Assembly: GCF_003023845.1 (NCBI RefSeq)
Contig: NZ_PYFT01000001.1
Location: 682,001-746,000 of the forward strand
Length of the DNA: 64,000 bases
From: Adhaeribacter arboris
GTDB lineage: Bacteria; Bacteroidota; Bacteroidia; Cytophagales; Hymenobacteraceae
Direction of reading: 5' to 3'
Positions within the stretch are counted from its first letter, which is position 1. Every line of letters starts with the position of its first letter. Shown here one piece after another: positions 1 through 7,717 of this stretch. Under the pieces are notes generated by a model. It was not told the DNA's origin, did not search any database, and saw only the letters and a list, made by a program, of their open reading frames with translations. Both the position numbers and the translations under genes were made by a program.

Positions 1-1185
1 CAGGGGTTTTTGGACCGATTCAAGGTAACTAGCCTGAATGTATCCTTCCTGGCCGGTTGGCAATTGAATTCGGTACCAGTTGGCGTTGCCTCCTACAATC
101 TGGAGAGCGGTATTTTGGTCTAAAGTTGTGAGTAATATGGCTTTTTTATCCGGCGATAAGCGTACATTCACTTCTTTTTTACTCGTTCGGGCCCATTTGC
201 CTAAATGTGCTTCGTTTATTTGCAAAGGCAAAGCTTTTTGGGTAGGCGTATAAACAAAAGGATAGGGGTCCACGGCCCCCCGACCAAACCGGTAAATGCC
301 AAAATGCAAATGAGGGGCGGTGGTGCGGGCGTTGCCGGTATTACCCACTAAACCCAAAACCTGGCCGGGAACTACCTGTTGTCCGGATTGTACCAGTTGC
401 GTATCCAGGTGGGCGTAATATAAATGTTGATTAGCGGCATCGTCGGATAGCCACACTACTTTGCCGCCAATAGGCGTTTCGTCCACCCGGGTTACGGTTC
501 CTTTGGTGGCGGCTATGGCCGGGGTGCCACGAGGGGCAAAAATATCAATTCCTTCGTGCCGGCGGGCGCCGTTATCACGCGCCTGGCCCCACACACTTTG
601 AATGGCGCTGTTACCTTTGCCTTGCACCGGGAAACCCAGGGAAGGTTGGCTGCTAATAGAAATAGTATAACTGCCGCTGCGCAGCAATTCGGGTTGCAAA
701 CGTACCAGGTAGGTTAAATCTTCTTTTACCCGGTAGTTTATTTGTAAAGTAGCCGTATCTGCCGATTCCAGGTGTTTAACTTTGCGGGGATAACCGTTTT
801 CTACTTCGAATAAATCGAGAAACAATTTTACCTCTTCGCGGGCTTTCAGATGAGCGGCAATCCGGATAGATTCCCCCTCGCGGGCTTTAAAATTGTAGCT
901 GAAAGCAATTGGTTTTTCGGCCCGAAAATAACCGGTTTCTTCAAAAGGAATGGGTAAGAGCAAAGAATCCTGCAAAACTTTAGTACCTGCTTGTAACCAA
1001 GCTTGGCCCAGACCAGATTGGTGCAGTTTCGCCATACGCAGTGATTGAACGTATTTTTCGTAAGGCGTTTGTTTGCCGAGCAAAGCTTTGAGGGTGGGTT
1101 TGCCTCCGCACGAAACGGCCAAGCCAGTTAATAGAGTAAAGCTGAGAATATAAAATACTCTCCTAATATATACTTGATTCTTCAT
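1..1185 (-). CDS. M23 family metallopeptidase lipoprotein with C-terminal SH3-like domain (3' end outside window)
   Basis: Read on the minus strand from an ATG at 1185. The N-terminus is a lipoprotein-type signal (MKNQVYIRRVFYILSF, then a lipobox ending VSCGG). The middle of the protein carries the M23/LytM zinc motifs: HEGIDIF (HxxxD) and the downstream HLHFGIYR (HxH). After these comes a segment ending in GNANWYRIQLPTGQEGYI, typical of a bacterial SH3 (SH3b) wall-binding domain. The frame is open to base 1, so the stop lies outside the window. Family knowledge: M23 enzymes cut peptide cross-links in peptidoglycan, and both zinc motifs look intact. A region of unknown function of roughly 200 residues precedes the peptidase domain. 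The gene runs in the same direction as the ABC pair behind it but is separated from it by about 65 bp. Confidence 0.85.
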   Translation of the reverse strand, partial: MKNQVYIRRVFYILSFTLLTGLAVSCGGKPTLKALLGKQTPYEKYVQSLRMAKLHQSGLGQAWLQAGTKVLQDSLLLPIPFEETGYFRAEKPIAFSYNFKAREGESIRIAAHLKAREEVKLFLDLFEVENGYPRKVKHLESADTATLQINYRVKEDLTYLVRLQPELLRSGSYTISISSQPSLGFPVQGKGNSAIQSVWGQARDNGARRHEGIDIFAPRGTPAIAATKGTVTRVDETPIGGKVVWLSDDAANQHLYYAHLDTQLVQSGQQVVPGQVLGLVGNTGNARTTAPHLHFGIYRFGRGAVDPYPFVYTPTQKALPLQINEAHLGKWARTSKKEVNVRLSPDKKAILLTTLDQNTALQIVGGNANWYRIQLPTGQEGYIQASYLESVQKPL

Positions 1186-1251
1186 TGCGGATTAAAAAAA
1201 TACTTTCCTTATAACGGAAAAGGATAAAAAAAAGTGCGGATAATTAACCCC

Positions 1252-2358
1252 TTACCAGGTAGCTTCGAAACGGTAATAATAACGGTTCAGCAGGCTTAAA
1301 CTAAATCCAATTCCTAGGACAGCTAATATCCATAATGGCACGGAAAACAAAATCAGAAACAGTAAACTAATGAACAAATAGAAAATTTGCCGGTAGTATT
1401 TTTCCTGGGTTATCGGGCGGTACAGTAAGGTGTGAAGCAATAATAAAAAGCTTAAACCAAAGCCATAAAACGTTATCACTCCCCAAATTGAAAAATGAAT
1501 ACGGGTAAAGGAGATAAAAAATAGTACTTCAGGTAAGAGAATAAAGCCATAAGTTAGTAGCAGGAGCCAAAAACGTTGCCTGGTGCGAAAGGGTAATTGC
1601 CGCAAAAGTAACAAACGCTCTTCTTCGAACACATGCGTACGAAACACCAATAAGCCATGACCAACCAAACCCATTAAAAAGCCAACGGCAACGGGCCGAA
1701 TACCATACTCGGATGGAGGATATACTTTCAGAAAAGACCAAGTTAGGAGAAGAGTAAATACTTTTGAAAGCAGGAAAACGCTCTTGGCTTCGTACCAGCT
1801 ATATTTACTTAAAACAAAAAAATAATGATTAAAGGCCGGCGATACCCGGAAATTCCGCGACAAATAATACGTTTTTTCAATTTTTAATTGACGATGCAGA
1901 ATTGTAAAATAACCGGTAAATAAAACGGCGAGTACCAAGCCAAAACTTGCCAAGCCGAAACTAATAAAATTAGTTTTTAATAGTAAGGAGGACCGGGTTA
2001 ATAAGCCTAAATAAAAGAAAGCCGGGGCATACAAACAACCGAAAACCAGCAACCAGCTAAGCCAAACTTTCTTTGGTGGTAATTGGGAAGTAACAAACAA
2101 AAACTCGTTTTCCGGCTGAACTAATTTAGTTTTAACGTATTGATAACACTTTAAAAAATATAAGAAAAGCGCGCCCAGAATAACCGCTAAAACTACGGGC
2201 GTTTGGATGACGGCTGATAAAAAAGGTTCGGTGAACAAACGGTTACCCGGATTTTGAAACACTACCAGCAGCATTGTCCAGAAAAAGAAAAAGCCGGTAT
2301 TATCGCGGTAAAACGGGTAAATAATTACTTTCTGCCAAATTACCAGCAAAGGCCGCAT
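1252..2358 (-). CDS. ABC transporter permease, EcsB-like multi-spanning membrane protein
   Basis: This 368-residue protein has about nine to ten hydrophobic segments separated by short basic loops and no signal peptide. It starts MRPLLVIWQKVIIYPFYRDN, a form I associate with Bacteroidota permeases paired with a single ATPase gene. The next gene upstream (2475-3107, same strand, 116 bp away) encodes a stand-alone ABC ATPase, so the two probably form one transporter. The substrate cannot be read from the sequence. The EcsB-like label is an inference from topology and pairing; the family is poorly conserved. Arg/Lys-rich cytoplasmic loops such as RTHVFEEERLLLLRQLPFRT could be the contact surface for the ATPase. 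Confidence 0.6.
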   Translation of the reverse strand: MRPLLVIWQKVIIYPFYRDNTGFFFFWTMLLVVFQNPGNRLFTEPFLSAVIQTPVVLAVILGALFLYFLKCYQYVKTKLVQPENEFLFVTSQLPPKKVWLSWLLVFGCLYAPAFFYLGLLTRSSLLLKTNFISFGLASFGLVLAVLFTGYFTILHRQLKIEKTYYLSRNFRVSPAFNHYFFVLSKYSWYEAKSVFLLSKVFTLLLTWSFLKVYPPSEYGIRPVAVGFLMGLVGHGLLVFRTHVFEEERLLLLRQLPFRTRQRFWLLLLTYGFILLPEVLFFISFTRIHFSIWGVITFYGFGLSFLLLLHTLLYRPITQEKYYRQIFYLFISLLFLILFSVPLWILAVLGIGFSLSLLNRYYYRFEATW

Positions 2359-2474
2359 AAATAGGATTAAGTAGTTGTTTGTTGCTTGATTATAATTATT
2401 TGGTAATCAGTCAGCTACTTTAAATACTAAACTTAACTAATTTCGTCGTAGTACTTAAGTTAAATTAGTTTTGT

Positions 2475-3107
2475 TTAAACAAACGAAAGAGTTTTATTTT
2501 CCAGCAATAGCGTAGCTGTAACCGGTAAATCGTGAGTAATAAAATTTTGGTGCGACGACAGCAAAAAGCTAATTTCCTGCTTTTGATAATATTCCATAAT
2601 AAGTTGGTTCACCGTAGTAATAGCCGCGGCATCCAGCGTAATAAGCGGTTCATCCAGAATTATAAGAGTTGGTTTGCCCAAAAAAGCCAGCAAAATAGAT
2701 AATTTCTTGAGCATGCCCGACGAGTACGATCCGATTGGTTGGGCTAGAAAAGCGCTTACCTGCAAACGTTCGGTTAATTCGTTTACCTGAGCCGGAGAAG
2801 GTTTTTTAGCCGCTGCTACCAGGTTAACTAATTCCTGACCCGTTAAAAAAGTAGGATATAAGGGTTCGGCTTCGCTGTAATTTATTAATTGCCGGTGCCG
2901 AATTAGGGCTTGTTTTAATTCCGTTTCTCCCCGAAGAAAAATTTGTCCTTGGTAAGGTAATAAGCCGGCCAAAACTTTAAAAAGAGTAGTTTTACCTGCC
3001 CCGTTTATTCCTTTAATCCAGTAAATACCTGTATTCAATTGCAAGTCCGGAATATCTAGAATTACGGTGTTACCGTATTTTTTTAATAGGTTACGCAGTT
3101 GCAGCAT
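2475..3107 (-). CDS. ABC transporter ATP-binding protein
   Basis: A 210-residue single ABC ATPase domain. Visible motifs in order: Walker A GINGAGKTT (about residues 34-42), signature region YSSGMLKKLSILLAF (about 128-142), Walker B LIILDEP (about 148-154) followed by the D-loop LITLDAA, and the switch histidine in SSHQ near residue 185. It is short compared with typical 230-250 residue subunits but has every catalytic element. It lies directly upstream of the membrane protein at 1252-2358 and presumably energises it. Importer versus exporter and substrate are not determinable; stand-alone ATPase plus one large permease favours an exporter or EcsAB-like system. Confidence 0.85.
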   Translation of the reverse strand: MLQLRNLLKKYGNTVILDIPDLQLNTGIYWIKGINGAGKTTLFKVLAGLLPYQGQIFLRGETELKQALIRHRQLINYSEAEPLYPTFLTGQELVNLVAAAKKPSPAQVNELTERLQVSAFLAQPIGSYSSGMLKKLSILLAFLGKPTLIILDEPLITLDAAAITTVNQLIMEYYQKQEISFLLSSHQNFITHDLPVTATLLLENKTLSFV

Positions 3108-3168
3108 GCGTTAAAAGTAAAAGTGAACAACTCTTTATTTATGATTAAATAGAATTTTAAAATTATAG

Positions 3169-3594
3169 TTATCGGGCCGGATGATACGTCTTTCGCTCGT
3201 CTTCCTGGTTTTCTAAATCGCTTAGTTCTAGGCGCAAAGCATTTACCGATATTTGAATTTCGCGAAAAGATAAGGCCAGCGAAGCTAACAGCAGCAACAG
3301 ACTAATACCAAATAAGTACTTGCCGGCTACTTGATTTTCGGAAAAAAGTACGAACATACATAGCACGCACAAAAACATACTGGCAATACCCAGAGCCTGC
3401 ATATTCCGGATTAAAAATAAACGCTCGCGTAAATTACTAATCTGCCCCATTAGCAAACTGTTGTGCGTTCGGGTATACTGTTCTTTCAAATTACGGATGA
3501 GAGAAGCCAGCGCGATAAACCGGTTGGTATACGCCAAAAGCAGCATGGAGATGGCCGGAAACAACAGGGCAGGCGTAGTAAGCGTAATTTCCAT
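3169..3594 (-). CDS. DUF2721 family membrane protein
   Basis: I place the start at the ATG at 3594 (MEITLTTPALLFPAISML), not at the upstream ATG at 3705, because this segment is where the DUF2721 family begins as I remember it. The product is 141 residues with an N-terminal hydrophobic helix, a central charged stretch (LIRNLKEQYTRTHNSLLMGQ) and a pair of C-terminal transmembrane helices (SMFLCVLCMFVLF and LFGISLLLLLASLALSF), ending in a charged tail. Function of the family is unknown. It is a single gene, with 61 bp to the ATPase gene downstream. Confidence 0.7.
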   Translation of the reverse strand: MEITLTTPALLFPAISMLLLAYTNRFIALASLIRNLKEQYTRTHNSLLMGQISNLRERLFLIRNMQALGIASMFLCVLCMFVLFSENQVAGKYLFGISLLLLLASLALSFREIQISVNALRLELSDLENQEDERKTYHPAR

Positions 3595-3841
3595 AGGCGC
3601 AGTATAAGAGATTAAAGGTAGTAAGTCCGGCAATTTTAGAATAGCAAATATATTTAAAATTATTTGCTTAAAAGGCTTTAAACACCCAACCTGGCGTTCG
3701 AACATATTATATATACAAAAACCGGATAATTACAAAATTATCCGGCTAATTCAGCAATACAGGGGGCATATTTAAGTACTTCGAGAAAATTATACCACTT
3801 AGTAAGAAGAACATTGCGTAGGATGAAGCTGTTGTTGAGGT

Positions 3842-4258
3842 ATGGGGAGAGTAAAAAAGCTAGAGATCCAGGAGAGTGCCACCGAGTTGCTAAAGTGGAT
3901 GCGAGCCGAAAACCGCTCCTTGGGGCAAGCCTGGTGGCAGGCCTTGTACGCTCCCCAGGTCAACACGCTCTTCTTCGAAGCCTTCTTGCAAGAGTTTGCG
4001 GTGGATAAGATGATCTTTTTAGATAAAGCGGGCCAAGCAGTAGCAGGGGCCGGAGAAGATCCGGTTGGTGTACCTGCCTTCTGCTAATCCGGAGCTTAAA
4101 CCCGCTAGAAAGGTTCTGGCGCGACAGGAAAGATGGCTTTTCACAACTTTAAAGAGGAACTCGAAGCGTAGCTGACTAACACTACCAACGCCTACGCCAA
4201 AGAACAAATTGCGTCTCTTACCGCCTATAAGTACATTATTAATGCTGTCCAGCAGGCT
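3842..4258 (+). pseudogene. IS630-family transposase remnant (internally deleted, frameshifted)
   Basis: From ATG 3842 the reading KKLEIQESATELLKWMR matches the N-terminal helix-turn-helix opening of IS630-type transposases. After QALY it jumps directly to a late catalytic-domain stretch (VNTLFFEAFLQEFA, then MIFLDKAG), so the middle of the protein is missing. Further frame changes are needed to follow the rest: a form of the LPPYSPELNP box (read here as LVYLPSANPELKPA) around 4060-4100 and a C-terminal end AYAKEQIASLTAYKYIINAV around 4190-4250. No intact DDE set remains and no flanking inverted repeats were recognised. It sits next to another pseudogene, marking a zone of decay. Confidence 0.65.
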
Positions 4259-4351
4259 AAAACTACTAGGGAAATACCTTACTATTATTCGGTTTTACTT
4301 TTCGGACTGCTACTGAGTTATTTAAATCAATTACTTATTAATTTTTATATT

Positions 4352-7077
4352 ATAAATTTTTACCGTTTGGTCTTAGTGCTCCTACTATTGTTCGGCCCGA
4401 TTTCTTTTAAAATTTTCGTTCAAACTTCACCTGCTAACTCACCCACGAATAAGCAGCCATCCAAAAAAGTAAATACCGGCATTTTATAGAAAGAAGCCAA
4501 AACTGCCCGGAGAAATTACCGCCGGAAATACCGCCGGGCAATACGGATTGTCCGGGAAAATAATATGCCCATCCGGAAAGTAGATGCCAATGGTAAAGTG
4601 ATTGAATTATAAGGCTTGGATGCTAATGACCAACCCCGGTACTATACTACTTTCGATGATAGTAAAAATAACGCAAAAACTACTTTCGCCATCGATGCCG
4701 CTTCTACTACCAGCACCGACGAATTATGGCAAGGTGGTTTACTGGGCTTAGAACTAGCCGGCAGCAGTACCGGCATAAAAGGAAAACTGGGAATTTGGAA
4801 CGGGGGAGCCGTACGAAATACCCACTACGAACTTACCAGCCGAATAACGCAACAAGATAAACCAACTAGTCAGGATGGGCAAGACCACGCCACCCACGTT
4901 GCCGGAATTATGGTAGGAGCCGGCGTAAACCCGCGAGCCAGAGAAATGGCCTTTAAATCTGTAAAGCCTGCGACTGGAATAACGATATTTCGGAAATAAC
5001 ATCTGCTGCTGCCAGTGGTTTAAGTTTATCGAATCATTTGTATGGGTTGGGGTACGTGGGCTAGGTGTATAATCCGGATCGGACGAGAACCATTAAATGG
5101 GAATGGCACGGCGATACCAAAATAAGTAAAACCGAAGATTACCGCTCCGGCTATTACGACGAAGAAGCGCAACAAGTAGATAAACCGGCCTATAATGCAC
5201 CGGGGTATTTAATGGTAGTTGCCGCCGGAAATAACCGTACCGAAAGTGGCCGGCCAAAGGCTCTGCTTATTACCTGGAATTCACGAATCAAACCAGTACC
5301 GTTTCCCGCCGCACCCAGGATGATTACGATTTATGGAGTGCTTCTGGAGTGGCCAAAAACGTATTAACAATTGGCGCCGTTTCGGCGGTAACGGGTGGAT
5401 ACCAGAATCCGGAGGAGGTAAAAAGCGCTTATTTTAGTTCCTGGGGATCAACCGATGATGGCCGCACTAGGCCCGATTTAGTAGGCAATGGCGTAGGCGT
5501 TTTTTCTTCGGTGGCTACTAGCGATGCCGCCTACGATTCTTATGATGGCACTTCGATGGCGGCGCCGAATATTACGTGTTCTATGTTTTTACTACAGGAG
5601 CAATACGCTAAGCTGCACCAAAATGCAACCATGCGGGCAGCTACCCTTAAAGGCTTAGTTATTCATACTGCCGATGAGGTGGGTAAAGCGGCTGGTCCGG
5701 ATTATATCTACGGCTGGAGCTTGCTGAATACCGCAAAGGCGGCGGCTCTTATTCTTAATTCCGATGCTACTCATTTACTAGCTGAAAAGAATTAAACCCA
5801 GGGAAAAACCGATACGTTGCAGGTTATTGCTTCCGGTAAAGGTCCGTTGATAGCTACCATCAGCTGGACTGACCCCGAAGCTGATCCCTTAAAAATAGAT
5901 AGTACCGTGGTAAATAAGCGTACCCTCGTACTGGATAGTGCCCGTTTGTACATTGGCCACACAGGTAAATTAACTTTTACCGTAGAAACTCCTACGTCCT
6001 ACGGATAGTATTGTAGCTAGTACTATCCTATCCGTAAAGGCCACCCGTACCCAAGACGTTACCGGTGATGCCGATGACGATACGAATGACCAAGGTGCCA
6101 TGTATCCCTTAAAACTTGCTATTCCCAAACCGGGTAATTACCGGGTTCGCGTTTCCTATGCTGAGGATGCTACCATTTTCCGGAGCAACGTAAATGTAAA
6201 AGGCAATCCTTTTTCGATACCGAATGTAATAGCCCTGAACGGCGCTAGCTTCGAAGACGATACTTTAACCACTGCCTATTATTACCTGTATAACCAGCAA
6301 GTGAAAGCCCTGAATTGCCCCAGTGAACGAGTGGCGGTGGTGGCGCAATTAATTTCCACTATTCAGGCCACCGTAAGAGCCACTGGTTCTGCTACTATTT
6401 GTCCAGGCGATAAGGTAATTCTGGCGGCGAACTTTCCGGCGGGGGTATCTTTTCAGTGGCAAAAAGACGATGTACTTATTCCGGGTGCCACGCAGCTTAC
6501 GTATCCGGCAACCCAGTCGGGCAAGTATTCATTGGCCGTTTTTACCGGAGAATGCGTTTTACCTTCCACTAACTCAATTCAAGTAACAGTTAATGCCTTA
6601 ACCAAACCCAGCATTTCGGTGCTTGATACTACACTATTAACTTCCAGCAATACCAGCAAAAACCAATGGTTTTTGGATGGGGTAGCCATCAGTGGCGCTA
6701 CGTCCGCCACTTGGGTAGCTAAAAAAGCCGGAAATTATTCCGTTATGGTAACTAATAATAATTGTTCCGTTGTTTCCGAACTGGTTTACGTGTTTGTAGA
6801 AGAACCTCCTATCATTCAGAACTTGACGTTGTATCCTAATCCGGCTATTAGCAATTATATAATTATTTAATACAATTCCCTTAATGACCTGACTAGTGTT
6901 AAAGGCGAGGTACGAGATGTACTAGGGCGTAAAATTCAGTCGGTGGCGTTCCTCCAAAAAGAAAAGGGATTGTACACGTACCAAATGGATTTAACCAATA
7001 TAGCCACGGGTCTTTACGTTGTACAGGTGAAAGATGGCGAGCAGGTGTTAGTAGCTAAGTATGTTAAGCAAAATTAA
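4352..7077 (+). pseudogene. S8 (subtilisin-like) serine peptidase with T9SS type A sorting domain, multiply disrupted
   Basis: The ancestral reading begins with a signal peptide (FYRLVLVLLLLFGPISF) at 4358; the expected ATG at 4352 is ATA. In-frame stops lie at 4487 (TAG), 4610 (TAA), 5062 (TAG), 5793 (TAA) and 6868 (TAA). Reading frame changes are needed near 4970, 5257 and 5998. Domains still readable: the catalytic Asp region IWNGGAVRNTH with Asn where Asp is expected, the His region HATHVAG, the Ser region GTSMAAP near 5555, a C-terminal beta-sandwich, Ig-like segments (ICPGDKVILAANFPAG, WFLDGVAISG), then LYPNPA and a final GLYVVQVKDGEQVLVAKYVK sorting tail. It was once a secreted, surface-bound protease. 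A hairpin terminator follows. Confidence 0.85.
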
Positions 7078-7090
7078 AAACCCAGCAAAA

Positions 7091-7128
7091 AGCCCTGGTT
7101 TCGGAAAAATTTATCCGGAACCAGGGCT
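7091..7128 (+). terminator. hairpin after the S8 pseudogene
   Basis: AGCCCTGGTTTCGGA pairs with TCCGGAACCAGGGCT (15-bp arms, one mismatch) around an AT-rich 8-base loop. It lies 14 bp after the ancestral stop at 7077 and between convergent genes, so it could serve both directions. No long T-tract follows. Confidence 0.6.
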
Positions 7129-7204
7129 GATATAAATCATGTAATGGGTGAATTTTATTGCGTTTTAACCGGAAAATTAAATAAAAAGTAGACCGCATTT
7201 TAGC

Positions 7205-7717
7205 TTAGTGCAGCGGTTTACAAGGAGCCAATTTTTGCGCAATTAAATCGTTCATGGTAGCTTCCAGGGAAGTAAATTGGTTGCGGTTGCCGCAATGGCA
7301 CATGAACTGCAACGGTTCTTTATCAATTATCCGCGATTTTAATTCTTCCATACTAGGCGTTTGTGGTAAAGCGGCGTATTGCTCAAAGGTATAACTGGTG
7401 AACGCTACGTTCTGGTTAATTCCCTGATTATCGAGTAAGTACCCATCGGCCAATAACAATGGCTGCACCTTATTTCCCCGCTTGGCAATGTCTTGCGGAT
7501 GTGGGTAAGAGGCTATTTCGGTTTTATCGGGCGTAAGAATTACCGCTACTTTATTCGTATAGTCTTGTTTGGTTTTATACACAATGGTGGGCGGTCCCGC
7601 CGAAAAATCCAGATCTTGATTAACAGTTTTGGCAGTAGTATTTTTCATGCTTTCTTTCGGGCTTTGGCAGCCGCCGGCCAGTAAGCCGACAACTGCCAGA
7701 CAACTAACTACTCTCAT
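7205..7717 (-). CDS. conserved Bacteroidota lipoprotein of unknown function
   Basis: 170 residues with a lipoprotein signal (MRVVSCLAVVGLLAGGC, lipobox Cys at about residue 17). The mature part reads SAGPPTIVYKTKQDYTNKVAVIL, SYPHPQDI and LLADGYLLDNQGINQNVAF, and ends with a Cys-rich stretch (FMCHCGNRNQF). I recognise this pattern as a common Bacteroidota lipoprotein family without assigned function. Its ATG overlaps the TGA of the C10 peptidase gene (ATGA, bases 7714-7717), so the two are translationally coupled. In other bacteria C10 peptidases are followed by small inhibitors, which makes that role worth testing, but nothing in this sequence resembles the known inhibitors. Confidence 0.7.
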   Translation of the reverse strand: MRVVSCLAVVGLLAGGCQSPKESMKNTTAKTVNQDLDFSAGPPTIVYKTKQDYTNKVAVILTPDKTEIASYPHPQDIAKRGNKVQPLLLADGYLLDNQGINQNVAFTSYTFEQYAALPQTPSMEELKSRIIDKEPLQFMCHCGNRNQFTSLEATMNDLIAQKLAPCKPLH

